64,000 nt of DNA from Notolepis coatsorum (GCA_963971535.1 OZ020588.1:126434264-126498263); one strand, 5' to 3'; shown: positions 11,880 to 23,999, numbered from the stretch's first letter. Program-made: numbers and translations. Notes: a model not told the origin generated them from the sequence alone.

Positions 11880-12870
11880 GCAGACACAGACCCAATAGCA
11901 TTGAGCACAGACCCAATAGCATTGATTAGGGAGACTACAGCTACAGCAGACCCAATATCATTGATTAGGGAGACTACAGCTACAGCAGGCACAGACCCAA
12001 TAGCATTGAGCACAGACCCAATAGCATTGATTAGGGAGACTACAGCTACAGCAGACCGAATAGCATTGATTAGGGTACAGCTACAGCAGACCCAATAGCA
12101 TTGATTAGGGTACAGCTACAGCAGACCCAATAGCATTGATTAGGGAGACTACAGCTACAGCAGACCCAATATCATTGATTAGGGAGACTACAGCTACAGC
12201 AGGCACAGACCCAATAGCATTGAGCACAGACCCAATAGCATTGATTAGGGAGACTACAGCTACAGCAGACCCAATATCATTGATTAGGGAGACTACAGCT
12301 ACAGCAGGCACAGACCCAATAGCATTGAGCACAGACCCAATAGCATTGATTAGGGAGACTACAGCTACAGCAGACCGAATAGCATTGATTAGGGTACAGC
12401 TACAGCAGACCCAATAGCATTGATTAGGGTACAGCTACAGCAGACCCAATAGCATTGATTAGGGAGACTACAGCTACAGCAGACCCAATATCATTGATTA
12501 GGGAGACTACAGCTACAGCAGGCACAGACCCAATAGCATTGAGCACAGACCCAATAGCATTGATTAGGGAGACTACAGCTACAGCAGACCGAATAGCATT
12601 GATTAGGGTACAGCTACAGCAGACCCAATAGCATTGATTAGGGTACAGCTACAGCAGACCCAATAGCATTGATTAGGGAGACTACAGCTACAGCAGACCC
12701 AATAGCATTGATTAGGGAGACTACAGCTACAGCAGACCCAATAGCATTGATTAGGGAGACTACAGCTACAGCATACCCAATAGCATTGATTAGGGAGACT
12801 ACAGCTACAGCAGACACAGACCAAATAGCCTTGAGCACAGAGGCAATAGCATTGATTAGGGAGACTACAG
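11880..12870. repeat. Minisatellite with higher-order structure (39/35/27-bp units)
   Basis: The basic 39-bp unit carries CCAATAGCATTGATTAGGG and GACTACAGCTACAGCA. Shorter variants are about 35 bp (lacking GAGACTA) and 27 bp (CAATAGCATTGAGCACA type). A diagnostic GACCGAATAG variant recurs at 12054, 12373 and 12587; the spacings 319 and 214 bp differ by 105 bp = 39+27+39, showing block duplication. As 39 is divisible by 3, false frames read IRETTATADPIAL on + . Confidence 0.95.
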
Positions 12871-14231
12871 CACACACACACAGGGCCGGACTGGGGAAAT
12901 AATTCATACCGGGAGATATAGCGCGAAATATAGCCCCAATCAGGCCACTTTTTAAGCGGGGGGTCTGGGGGTCCCCCACCTGGAATTTTTTTGTTACAAA
13001 GACTTAATTTCCTGCATTCTGGTGAATTTTTGTGCATGGGAATCACAAACTAATGAGCCAACAATTGCTTAATACAATGTACTGTTATGAACCTCAAATA
13101 AAACTGCTACTCTCCCCACCTTCAAAATGAAAAAAGCAAGAGCACAACATATTTTTCTATTTACTATTATAATACAGTTAAACACTCTCTCCACCTATTC
13201 AAACAGAGCAAGAGCACAATACCATATTCACTTTACTGATGCACTACCCATCAACAGTTAAAATAGCCCTTTACACAAACATTAAATAACAGACCTTTCA
13301 TTACAATACTATAATAACAGTAGCCACTGCCAGAATAGTGAAACATGTATCGCGTGTGGTGAGCACACGCATGCATGCACAACGAAGACAGAAGATTGCA
13401 TTGTCTCAATAATTTTAACTATAAAATGAGCTCAAAGTATGAGCTCACTGACTGAAATTTCCAACAAAAAGCATCAATTGTCAAATAATATTGATCACAT
13501 TAACTAGACTAGATGTTTTTGAGGAAATTAGAAAGGGAACAACAACTTAACCCTTGTGTCTGATCAGATTCTTATTTTTTGATAACTTTGCAGTGATTAT
13601 GTTTGTAGCCAATGTGGCAAAGGTGTGTAATCTTTGAATTATCTTGGAATTATTTTGACTTTCTCTTTCATAAATTGTTTATTCAACTTCAGCCCGAATC
13701 ATAACCACCACATATTGTTTTTTGTAATGTCAGATTTAACAACTCCTTTCAGAAAAGTGGGAGTGTGCCATCTGCCATTCCATTCGCCGCCTCCGCTGTA
13801 AATCAGTTGTATCGCCTGGTCCCGCCTGGTCCCGCCTCCACCAATCACAAGCGGCTGCACGGCTCCATTGGGTGTGTGTGATCCGCGTGAGGGAGAGAGA
13901 GTCAGATAGTTCTCCAACTCTGTCGGAGACAGTGAAATCCTGGTTGTTCCCCACCCACCTAGGTTATCTAACTATCGCGCCGCGCCGCCGCCACAACTAG
14001 AAACAATGGCCTGGCAAAAAAAAATAATAATAATAATAAAGAAATATATATAATATTTTTTTTTTTGTTAATAATTTTTTTTTATCTGTGCAGGCCTCGT
14101 GAATATTAAAGGCAACCAACTTGTATTAAATATTAAAGGCCCCCACGCGCAGGCAAGCGGCAGTCGTCCCACGTCCCAAATGAAATCCAAGGAGCAAGCC
14201 AGCGGCAGCGCGGGCAACCAACTTGTGTACC

Positions 14232-14695
14232 AACGCACTTGTGTTGGGCTGCTGTTCCAACGCACTTGTGTTGGGCTGCTGTTCCAACCAACTTGTGTTC
14301 AGCTGCGGTAGCAGTGAAGCGCTATGAAATGCGCTGAACTAGAAAGCGTAACGTTATTATGTTTCGCGTTTTTAACAACCAACTACCAGATTCACTTGTG
14401 TATAAACAAAGCCCATACAGTTATGAAATGCGCTGAACTAGAAAGCGTAATGTTATTATGTTTCGCGTTTTATTATGTTTCGCGTTTTTAACAACCAACT
14501 ACCAGATTCACTCGTGTATAAACAAAGCCCATACAGTTAGGAAATGCGCTGAACTACAAAGCGTAACGTTATTATGTTTCGCGTTTTTAACAACCAACTA
14601 CCAGATTCACTCGTGTATAAACAAAGCCCATACAGTTATGAAATGCGCTGAACTAGAAAGCGTAACGTTATTATGTTTCGCGTTCCATTGATTAA
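14232..14695. repeat. Tandem arrays inside the hAT-like element
   Basis: 14232-14297 has three copies of a ~27-bp CAACGCACTTGTGTTGGGC-type unit. 14323-14690 has nearly four copies of a ~99-bp unit (starting TATGAAATGCGCTGAACTA at 14323, 14422, 14538, 14637). One copy is lengthened by a 17-bp internal duplication (TATTATGTTTCGCGTTT). Confidence 0.85.
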
Positions 14696-15150
14696 CGCCA
14701 TTACCTGCTGTGCTGTAGGACGCAGAGGTACAGTAAGTTACAGTAGGTGTAGGTTACATGTTTAATCAAAGCCCATACAATTTTTTTGATGGATGATTGT
14801 GGATATAATATAGAAAACACATCATTATGATATTGTCAGATGGCGTAAAATACAATGGTGAGTGAGAAATATATCTCCAGTGATAAAACCCAGTGCTCTA
14901 TGTCTCTATGATACACAGCGTGGATGGGCTTTCAGAGGGAGAGGCATGACTTCACGACAGCCATATTAGACACTCACTGTACATCAGTGTGGAACTGTAA
15001 CGTTATATGTTATTTCGCCCGTGGAGGCTGCTGAGCCTGAAGCGCCAGCGGGGCGACGCGGTGGTTTATCCCCGGCTTCCGTGCGCCGCCCGCGGCTTGA
15101 CTCGGTTCAGCTCCAGCAGCAGCAGCGGCCGTTCCTCCGTTGTAGAAGCC

Positions 15151-15328
15151 CTTCAATGACAGCGCTCTCATATTTTTTTGCGAATGCATAAACTATATAT
15201 TAAATTATGGCTATGTGTCTAATATGCCTGTCGCTTATCAATGACTTCGCGACAGCCATATTAGACACATCGCCATAATTTAAGATATAGTTTATGCATT
15301 CGCAAATATGAGAGCTCTGTCATTGAAG
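15151..15328. repeat. 178-bp hairpin, arms of about 85 bp
   Basis: The left arm begins CTTCAATGACAG and the right arm ends with its complement. They match nearly throughout (shared GCGAATGCATAAACTATAT and TGTGTCTAATATG), with a very short loop near 15240. A further partial copy of the inner part is at about 14945-14975. Confidence 0.9.
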
Positions 15329-15451
15329 TGGGTGGTGGCAGCATTACTTATTAACAGTAGCGATTTTTATTGTTTTGTCATGACCAAACATAATCCCAAC
15401 ATAGATAGGAGGTGTACTGTATGTCAAATGTCGGTCATGTGGTGGAAGAGT

Positions 15452-15510
15452 TTAGTACAGTCACACAACAGAACACCGCTGTAGTACAGTCACACAACAG
15501 AACACCGCTG
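15452..15510. repeat. 29-bp perfect direct repeat, two copies
   Basis: TAGTACAGTCACACAACAGA plus AACACCGCTG occurs twice back to back. Confidence 0.9.
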
Positions 15511-15702
15511 GTTCGACCAGCGCCTCTGCCGCGTCTCTCGTGCCGCAAGGGCGTGTGCTAGTGGATTGATTGATTGGCCGTGTGGCCAATCAGAGAAACG
15601 CTGAACGAAAAGCTGAACACAAGTTGGTTGCCTTTAATATTCACGCGTGCAGGCCAGGCCACCAGGAAAACTCCCGGTGCTCCCGATGGCCAGTCCGGGC
15701 CT

Positions 15703-15964
<262 letters not shown>

Positions 15965-16448
15965 GTACCTCCCCCTCCACGGGAGCCACCGGGCGACCCA
16001 AAAAATCAGACAGCGGGGCAGGGGACATGACAAAGCAACAAACAAAAAAAAACTGGGCCATGCTAGCAGGGGAAGCTACACCTAAAGTGGGGCTAGCAGA
16101 GGGACTGGGTAGCTGCCAGAGCATTGCTAGCTACAGGGCCTATGCTAGCTGTACTGCTACATTAGCATAGAGGCTGCGCTAGCTGCCGGAGCTAGGCTAG
16201 CAGACAGGGCTGGACTAGCAAAGGAGAACAAGCTAGCTGGAAGGACAGTCCTAGCTGTGGGGAACAGGGTAGCTAACAGGGGAGCTAACAAGGCTAACAG
16301 GGGAGTCAAACAGGGGAAACTAACAGGGGAACTAACAGGGGAACCAGACGGAGCTAGAGTGGGTCAGAGGGAACTAGAGGGAACTAACAGGGGCTAACTC
16401 ACATACACTGTCTGTGCTGGCTGGGGTCGTCGACGGGTCGGGTCGTAC
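15965..16448 (-). mobile_element. Deleted internal region of the Gypsy-like element
   Basis: Only about 485 bp separate the two LTRs, against several kilobases in an autonomous element. It contains GCTAGC-rich and AGGGGAACTAAC-like repeats and no gag or pol frame, so this copy is non-autonomous. Near 15990 the minus strand keeps GGGTCGCCCGGTGGCTCCC, which looks like the very end of a pol/3' region. Confidence 0.6.
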
Positions 16449-17683
16449 TGTTATGGTTTGTAACCGACCCCAATCGCACAACACAAGACAGGTATGAGAG
16501 TAAGCCAAAACAGGGCAAATATTTATTATAGAACAAAAAGCGGCACAGTCCCTTTAAGGGAAAACACAAAAACACTAAAGTCAAGGAAATCTGGAAAATG
16601 CGGCACTGTGCCTTTAAGAGGCGAACAGGCTAAGGGACTAAGGCTAAGGGCCAGGGCTAAGGACCAGGGCTAAGTGTCAGGGCCAGGAACAGGGGCACTG
16701 GAGAGGGGGACAGGGACAGAGGCCCGGAGAGGTGGGCTGGAGACAGGGACAGAGAACAGGGTTAAGGACTTGGACAGGGCGAGGGCCAGAGCTGCTTACA
16801 GGGATGAGGACAGGGTTCCGACGGCGGAGGCCTGGCACGGGGACAGGGGCCCGACGGCGGAGGCCTGGCACGGGAACAGGGGCCCGACGGCGGAGGCCTG
16901 GCACGGGGACACTCCTCCTCCTCTTCGGATACTGCAGACGGGCAGCGCAGAACAAAGGGGGTCCCAGGGGACCGGGATGGGAACACGCCATCCGCCCGTG
17001 GAATACTAGGGAGCGACGACGAGCCTGGGTCCAAGGGGAACGGGATGGGCACACGCCGTCCTCCCGTGGAATACTAGGGAGCGACGACGAGCCTGGGTCC
17101 AAGGGGAACGGGATGGGCACACGCCGTCCTCCCGTGGAATACTAGGGAGCGACGACGAGCCTCACCCCAGGAACGAGGATCACGAAGAGACGCCTTCCTC
17201 CCGTGGAATCGGGAGCGATGACGAGCCGCCTTGACGTCTGGAGTGGGAACACTGGAAAACCTCCCGTAGAGAATTAGAGAGCGAAGACGGTGTCCCACTC
17301 CAGGCAACGGCGACAGGTGGTGACGGCTGGGCCGTCGTCTCACGCCGGAGACGCGGCAGGTGATGGTGACGTACAGAATGGTAACGTCCAGAACTCCATG
17401 AACAATGAACACAGATACAGAGTCCAGAACACAGAGTCCAGAACACAGAGTCCAGAACACAGAACGACCCGACCCAGGACTCGAGGGGAGTCTGCAACCT
17501 ATGTACTCTCCCGAGGTGATTGCAAACTCCCAACAGGTGCGTGAAGGTAGAGGATCAAGGATGTCCAAGGGTGGGGGCTGGTGAAGAGTAGAGGAGAGTA
17601 AATCATCGCAAGGGTGGGGGCTGTTGAGGAGAGTAGACAGGGAAAACACAGGAAAAAGGTCCAGGGACAGGCGAATCCTCACA
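16449..17683 (-). mobile_element. Gypsy-like 5' LTR, 1.2 kb, minisatellite-bearing
   Basis: On minus it begins TGTGAGGATTC (17683) and ends ACCATAACA (16449), followed by GTACGACCCGACC where the internal region starts. An AATAAA lies on minus at about 16522-16527, near the 3' end as expected. Two minisatellites lie inside: three 33-bp units at about 16816-16912 (GGAGGCCTGGCACGGG core) and three ~68-bp units at about 17005-17165 (GGGAGCGACGACGAGCC core). A TTCTGTGTTCTGGACTC triplet is at about 17417-17462. Long frames on both strands here are products of the repeats. Confidence 0.6.
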
Positions 17684-18085
17684 CATTCTCCTGTTAACCT
17701 CTGTCTAGACATGTCTAGGCATGTTGGAAGAAACCATCGTATGTCTTCTTTTAACAACACTGTCATTCTCATTGTCTGTCAAACAATTCCTTATATCACC
17801 AATAGCTGTTACCTTTATCATCATTCGTTTATCATCAGTCATATCCACTATTCTCTAGTGTACAGAAATACCTCAACAGAGGTAGAAAGAAAGAAAGAAA
17901 GAGAGAATCAAACATTGACCTGAAAGAGGGTGGAGAGACAAGAAGGAAAAATTAAATAAATGAATTGGAAAAAACAAATGGAATGGATATGAGACTGAGA
18001 AGAAAAGCACAAGAGATACGTGTATTCAGTCATGGTCCCGGGTAGTCATAGCAACGAGGACGCCTTGGTGATGATGACGTCATCT
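17684..18085. other. No gene; shares an unknown repeat with 25620-25800
   Basis: About 17690-17880 and 25620-25800 share, in order, TTGTCTGTCAAACA, ATCATCAGTCATATCC and ACAGAAA-ACCT words on the same strand. This is an unnamed dispersed repeat. It is followed by a short (GAAA)n tract at 17885-17905. Confidence 0.5.
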
Positions 18086-18352
18086 TCAAGCGTCATTGTT
18101 TACAGCAGCTCGGGAAGCACGCTGGATACTTGGAGTCAGTATCTCCTCCTGAGCGTCATGAAAGATGTTTTCGTCGCCTCCACTCAGCCAGTATGTAATA
18201 CGGGGATTCCTGTACATAGTTCCATCAATATAAAGTTTATCCATGAACATACGAGCATTCTGCTTGTTTTTCCTGGCAGGAGCTTCAGTAACAAAGAACA
18301 TCTCTATGCTGATGGGAACGGTCTGCTCCAGGGTGACAATGACACTGTCCAT
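18086..18352 (-). other. Unrecognised 88-codon open frame
   Basis: The frame reads MDSVIVTLEQTVPISIEMFF at its start and has a basic KNKQNARMFMDKLYIDG segment. Composition looks protein-like, with mixed hydrophobic and charged residues and no repeat, and the frame ends in an ordinary stop. I do not recognise the family and see no splice context. It could be a fragment of a mobile-element protein, possibly linked to the Tc1-type remnant that follows the hAT insertion. Confidence 0.25.
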
Positions 18353-18395
18353 ATGACACTAACCCTAACATGTCCACAGGACACAAACCCTAACC

Positions 18396-19725
18396 CAGGG
18401 GTCAGCAACCTTTACGATCAAAAGAGCCACTTTTCCCCCGTCCCACAAAATAAAATGATCAGGGAGCCGCACAACCTATTTACCCTTAAAATGAAGATAA
18501 CAGTGTATAATGTTTTATATATCCCCAAGCATACCCCACATTTAGCATAAAACGCCTGACAATTGCATACCCAAAGTAATTTGCGATTTATTATACTTTA
18601 TACTTATAGCACACAGTTTGTTGCATTAATGGGATTATAAAGCAACAAAAAGAAATATTTTGACTTTTTAATTGCTGTTTTTACCTGTTATAACAAAGGA
18701 AAACCTCAAACTCTTATGAAGAGGAGAAAAAATACTGGCTATGTAGACCTATTTTTAAATAAAACACAGAAGAGGAGACAAAACACTGGTGTCTGTAGAC
18801 AGACTTTGAAATAAAACCCTGAACTATTCAGGTATATTTTACATTTACATTTACATTTAGTCATTTAGCTGACGCTTTTATCCAAAGCGACTTACAAGTT
18901 CTGTACGACAAGACAGCAAGAAGGGTACAACTCTATCAGCTGAGTAACAATGTTTATCAAAGTGTTGCATGTTACAGTGTAGGTTAGTTTATTAGGACAA
19001 GTGCATGACAGTAAGGTTAGTCACGGTTAGATTTTTTTTTTTTTTTTTTTTATCATTTCAGATAATGGTTGAAGAAGTGAGTCTTTAGTCGACGGCGAAA
19101 GATTGGACGTGTTTCGCTGTCCTAACGGGTGGGTAGTTCATTCCACCATTGTGGGGCAAGGACTGAGAATAGGCGGCTTCTCTTTGATGACCCTCCGGGA
19201 GCTTGGATAGGAGTAGGTCTGAGGCGGCCAGAAGATGCAGAGCGTAGGGGTCTTGAGGGTGTGTAGTTAGAGACCATTGACCAGAGGTAGGCGGGAGTTT
19301 GAGTCCTTTCCTTATTTGTGGAACATTTATCAAATAGAAAGTAGTCCACTTTGAAAAAAGAATACCATGTGTAGACCTACTTTGAAATAAAACACAGAAA
19401 AGGAGAAAAAACATTGGCATCTGTAGACCTACTTTGAAATAAAACCCTGAACTATGCAGCTCTATTAGAGTCCTTCCCTTATTTGTGGAAAATCTATAAA
19501 ATAAAAAGTACATTTTTCGTTGTTCGCAAATTTCGCACCACATATCAGGCATACAGGTAAGCCTTTTGTTGACTAAATATCTTAGTTGATGAAATATTTT
19601 TTCATTTCAGTGTCACAGTATGACATCGATCTAAAAAAAAAAAAAAAAAAAATCTTGCCAGGGAGCCGCAGCTGATTGGCTAAAGAGCCGCATGCGGCCT
19701 CGAGGCCGCAGGTTGCCGACCCCTG
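18396..19725. mobile_element. hAT element with perfect 8-bp target duplication
   Basis: The left end CAGGGGTCAGCAACC and the right end (reverse complement CAGGGGTCGGCAACC) match at 14 of 15. CCCTAACC occurs immediately outside on both sides (18388-18395 and 19726-19733), the 8-bp duplication diagnostic of hAT insertion. Subterminal AAAGAGCCGC words are present at both ends. No transposase frame remains. Internal ~75-bp repeats (AAATAAAACACAGAA... type) occur on both sides of a nested LINE. Confidence 0.85.
18838..19320 (-). pseudogene. L2-like LINE 3' end nested in the hAT element
   Basis: The minus strand encodes RLFSVLAPQWWNELP, the C-terminal landmark of an L2-type ORF2. This is followed, after frame breaks, by the TTATCCAAAGCGACTTACA-type 3' end (18877-18896 on +) and a TTTACA tail (18838-18858). 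A T-rich tract at 19032-19051 is internal. The copy is strongly 5'-truncated. Confidence 0.65.
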
Positions 19726-19744
19726 CCCTAACCCATCCACAGGA

Positions 19745-20016
19745 CATGACGGCTCACTGAATGGTTTGATGAGTCTGAAAATGGTGTGAATCACGTCTTC
19801 ACAGTCAGCAGATGTCAACCCAATTGAATACCTATGGGTGATTTTGGACTGACGTGTTAAGACAGCGCTCTCCACCACTGTCATCATAACACCAAATGAG
19901 AGAATATCTTTTAGAAGATGTTCCATCCCTCCAGTGAGTTACACAGACTTGTTGAAACTATGCCAAGGTGCATTGAGGCTGTTCTGGCAGTTCATGGTGG
20001 CCCAACACCTTACTAA
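19745..20016 (+). pseudogene. Tc1/mariner-type transposase C-terminal remnant
   Basis: The frame around 19805 reads SADVNPIEYLWVILD. The NPIE Glu corresponds to the third catalytic residue of the DDE triad in Tc1-like transposases. An in-frame stop follows at 19848-19850. Further on, another frame reads VLAVHGGPTPY and stops at 20014-20016, the usual end of this family. Frames shift between the parts, so the gene is dead. The N-terminal DNA-binding part is missing. Confidence 0.6.
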
Positions 20017-20048
20017 GACACTTTGGTCACCTGTCTGTAATTCTCTAT

Positions 20049-20610
20049 GTCAGGGGTTCCCAAACTTTTTCAGCTCGAGACCCAAAAGAGAAATTTGGTG
20101 TTTCCCCGGGACCCAAACTTACAAAAATAAATACATCATGAATTGCCATAACATACATTTATAAACTACTGATAAAGAACACAACAAACCATGAATTTCA
20201 AATGTATCTGAAATGTATTTATTTAATTATAAAAATACATCACAGCAATAATCAGAGTGTAATGTTAAGTTGCTCACCACCTCATAACATATGTACAATG
20301 TTGTAACACTTTTAAAAACACTTTTAAAAATAAACATGTTCTACTCTCCTTTCTATTTCTCACCCCTTTTTCAACTCTCCATTTCTTACCCCCTCCCTCA
20401 GTCCCTCAACCTTAAACCCCAACATTGAGCAACATTCTGATTAATTTGTACTGACTTATTAAACAATTCTACTGACCTGACATGCTAGAAGTGGTATAAT
20501 ATTTCATCTATGGCACAATGAAATCTAATGAGAGGTATGTGGCTGGTTGAAGTTGTTCATGTTTTCAACCAGCAGATCTATTCTGGGCTTGGTTTTTGAA
20601 AGTGCTATTC
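20049..20610. mobile_element. hAT-type left end, partial element
   Basis: Begins CAGGGGTTCCCAAAC, a terminus related to the one at 27805. No matching right end was found nearby. The remaining sequence is AT-rich without a frame, and the right limit is a guess. Confidence 0.45.
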
Positions 20611-20885
20611 TGAGCAGTGCCGTCGTGTGGGTAAAATAACAAAGGATGCCAAAAAAAAGTTATGAAATTTCTTTTTATTAAAAAAGTTTAAATTTTTATT
20701 TTTTTTAATATTTAAGCCAAATAATATTGTGACTAAATAAAAATGCACACTAAATAAAAATACACATTTCAAGTGTAAACAATAGATACAGCTATAGCTA
20801 CTATATGGGCCAGACCAGATATCGGCAGTGTTGTGCTAGTTACTGAAAAATAGTAATTCAGAGACTGTAAACAAACACGCTCACA

Positions 20886-21830
20886 GCCTAGGCTAAAACA
20901 CCAGGTTACATGGAGAGGGAGCTACCGTTAGCCCTTAGCTAGCCTAGGCTAAAACACCAGGTTACATGGAGAGGGAGCTACCGCTAGCCGTTAGCTAGCC
21001 TAGGCTAAAACACCAGGTTACATGGAGAGGGAGCTACTGTTAGCCGTTAGCTAGCCTAGGCTAAAACACCAGGTTACATGGAGGAGGGAGCTACCGTTAG
21101 CCGTTAGCTAGCCTAGGCTAAAACACCAGGTTACATGGAGGAGGGAGCTACCGTTAGCCGTTAGCTAGCCTAGGCTAAAACACCAGGTTACATGGAGGAG
21201 GGAGCTACCGTTAGCCGTTAGCTAGTCTAGGCTAAAACACCGGGTTACATGGAGGAGGGAGCTACTGTTAGCCATTAGCTAGCCTAGGCTAAAACACCAG
21301 GTTACATGGAGGAGGGAGCTACCGTTAGCTAGCCTAGGCTAAACCACCGGGTTACATGGAGGAGGGAGCTAATGTTAGCCGTTAGCTAAGCCTAGGCAGT
21401 CACCATGTACAGTATATACAGTATACACCAGGTTACATGGAGAGGGAGCTACTGTTAGCCGTTAGCTAGCCTAGGCTAAAACACCAGGTTACATGGAGGA
21501 GGGAGCTACCGTTAGCCGTTAGCTAGCCTAGGCTAAAACACCAGGTTACATGGAGGAGGGAGCTACCATTAGCCATTAGCTAGCCTAGGCTAAAACACCA
21601 GGTTACATGGAGGAGGGAGCTACCGTTAGCCATTAGCTAGTCTAGGCTAAAACACCGGGTTACATGGAGGAGGGAGCTACTGTTAGCCATTAGCTAGCCT
21701 AGGCCAAAACACCAGGTTACATGGAGGAGGGAGCTACCGTTAGCTAGCCTAGGCTAAACCACCGGGTTACATGGAGGAGGGAGCTAACGTTAGCCGTTAG
21801 CTAAGCCTAGGCAGTCACCATGTACAGTAT
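20886..21830. repeat. ~57-bp minisatellite, about 15 units
   Basis: The unit contains CCTAGGCTAAAACACCAGG, TTACATGGAGGAGGGAGCTA and CCGTTAGCTAG. Single-base and 12-bp variants occur. A diagnostic block (GCTAAGCCTAGGCAGTCACC, then ATGTACAGTATAT) appears at about 21383 and again at about 21802, so a ~419-bp group of units was duplicated as a block. Confidence 0.97.
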
Positions 21831-22196
21831 ATGGTAAACTATAGCTCCTAAATATTGGAAAATGTCACTCAAAGAAAAGGTTTTAAGCATACATAGGCTT
21901 TGGTCAGGAAACAGCATTCTATCACATTCAGGCAAAGGCCTAGGAGCAGGATGTAACCAGAGGAAGGGTGTGTGTGAAGCAACTTGGGATGTAATCAAGG
22001 CAGGGTGTGTGTTGGAATGTGAGAGACAGTAGGTGGGTCAATAAGAAATGTTTACAATGGGTGTGGGCCAACAGCTAAAACAATGAGCGGGGCACATCAC
22101 ATGACTCTGTTATCTGTGGGGTCTCTAGTGACACGCCGAAATAGGCCGCTGGAACATAGGAGGACCTAGTTTCAGGATTACATAAGAACTCATACT
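21831..22196. other. No gene seen
   Basis: Unique-looking sequence with no coding landmarks. Confidence 0.4.
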
Positions 22197-22837
22197 TTTA
22201 ATAATAATAACTTTAATAATAACTTTATTTGTATAGCACTTTTCATACAGAGGTTGCAGTTCAAAGTGCTTCACAACAGTAAAAAAAGGCATAAGCGGGA
22301 GACAGGTAGCAAGGTATGGCAAATCACAGTGTTTCACATTAGGATCTAGCATCCCAATAGGCTCTCCGCTTACAGTTTTCAGTAACACAAATAATAAAAA
22401 TAGTTTAAAATGATTCAGTTTAAAAATAGTCTAAAAATTATAAAATAGAACCGACATAAAAAATACAGGCATGAGCGAGCATAGCAAGGTATGGTAAATC
22501 ACAGTGTTTCACATTAGGATCTAGCATCCTAATAGGCTCTCTATTCAGTAATACAAATAATCACAGTGTTTCAGTAAGAAGTAAAAAGTGCAATAACCGA
22601 CCCATGAATTTGATAGGCAGGGTATGGTAAATCACAGTGTTTCACATTAGGATCTAGCATCCTAATAGGCTCTCTATTCACTAATACAAATAATAAAGTA
22701 GTTTAAAATGATTAAGTTCAAAAATAGTCTAAAAATTATAAAATAGAACGGACATACAACAGTAAAAAATGTAAATAGCAAGGTTACAGTAAAAAGTGTG
22801 AAAAATAGTTTCAAATTATTCAGTTTAAAAATAGTCA
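22197..22837 (-). mobile_element. 3' untranslated region of the L2-like LINE
   Basis: On minus it follows the ORF stop at 22838 and ends AAATAAAG followed by (TTA)n at about 22199-22215. The words ATCACAGTGTTTCACATTAG and GATCTAGCATCC occur three times (about 22322, 22497, 22631), so the region carries a partial tandem triplication. Confidence 0.8.
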
Positions 22838-23980
22838 TCAGTAAGAAGTAAAAAGTGTGATAACCGACACATGAATTTGATAGGCAGTGTAAAATAAGAT
22901 AAAATTAGCATAGTAAAGTAGGCAGGGTAAGAATAGTGCAGGTGCCTGAGCAAAGAGATAGGTTTTAAGCTGTCTTTTGAAGATGTCTAGCGAGTTGGCT
23001 TCCCTGATGTTTTGGGGTAGTTTGTTCCACAGTTTTGGGGCATAGTTGATAAAGGCTGCATTACCGATCCTCTTTTGACTGTTTCTGGGAGCCTCTAGTA
23101 GTCCAGCAGCTGATGATCGCAGTGTTCTTGCTGGCGTGTAATTTATTAGAGTGTTGGTGATGTAGCTAGGTCCCTGTCCATTTAGAGCTTTGTATGTAAG
23201 GAGAAGGACCTTAAAGTCAATTCTAAATGTTATAGGAAGCCAGTGTAAAGCAGCTAAGACTGGACTAATGTGCTCTCTCCTTTTGGTTCTAGTTAGCAGT
23301 CGGGCTGCGGAGTTTTGGATTAGCTGAAGCCTCTCTGTGGTTTTCTTAGGGAGACCTGTGAAAAGTGCATTACAGTAGTCTAACCGGCTAGATATGAATG
23401 CATGAATTAGCTTCTCAGCATCGTTCTGATTAATAAATGGTCGTACTTTTGCTATATTTCTGAGATGGAAGAACGATGTTTTCGTTACTTTGCTAATATG
23501 AGAATTGAAGTTCAGTTCTGAATCTATGATAACCCCGAGACTAGTGACCTCAGATTTGATCCAAGGGGTTAGTCCTCCTAGGTTCTTTATTAACGTTTCT
23601 TTTTTAGTTTTGGGGCCGATAATTAGAATTTCAGTTTTGTTCTCATTTAGTTTCAGGAAGTTCTTACTCATCCATTTATTTATTGCCAGTAAGCAGTCTG
23701 TAATGGAGCTGATCGCTGTATAATTTGGTTCAGCAGATATGTACAGTTGTGTATCATCCGCATAGCTATGGAAATCTACATTATGTTCTCTGATGATATC
23801 ACCCAGCGGTAACATGTAAAGGGAGAAGAATAAATGACCTAAGCAACTCCCTTGTGCAACTCCATAGTTGTTGTCGTATATATCAGACATGTGCTCTCCT
23901 AGTCTAACATAGAATTTCCTCCCTCTGATGTATGTTTTGAACCAGCTTAGTACATGTTCTGAGAAACCGACAAGTATATA
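22838..23980 (-). pseudogene. L2-like LINE reverse transcriptase, C-terminal half
   Basis: The frame is open on minus from about 23975 to the stop at 22838; the usual internal ATG (23890) is not the real start. SWFKTYIRGRKFYV precedes the palm. GVAQGSCLGHLFFSLYML is a diverged form of the GVPQGS-type motif B, and YADDTQLY holds the catalytic Asp pair. The thumb and C-terminal landmarks follow (LDYCNALFTGLP, AALHWLPI, LWNKLPQNI). The enzyme would copy LINE RNA at a nicked target. Endonuclease and RT fingers are missing, and the non-consensus VAQGS suggests a decayed copy. The same family is at 6595-6765 on +. Confidence 0.85.
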
Positions 23981-23999
23981 AATGAATGTGTATATCCTG

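Noticed and set aside
11754..12417. Repetitive IRETTATADPIAL protein
   Set aside because: The frame follows from a 39-bp unit. Units of 35 and 27 bp break it, there is no start or promoter, and the opposite strand is equally open.
11880..12870. CRISPR-like array
   Set aside because: No unique spacers between repeats, tandem units abut directly, and the genome context is a vertebrate.
16674..17772. Proline/arginine-rich frames of 110-230 codons on both strands
   Set aside because: They overlie minisatellites in a Gypsy-like LTR and read differently in every frame. No domain landmarks.
18361..18395. Telomere-like CCCTAA words
   Set aside because: Only three scattered hexamers. One is the hAT target duplication, and no array is present.
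20886..21830. CRISPR-like array of 57-bp spacing
   Set aside because: Whole units repeat without spacers, so it is a minisatellite.
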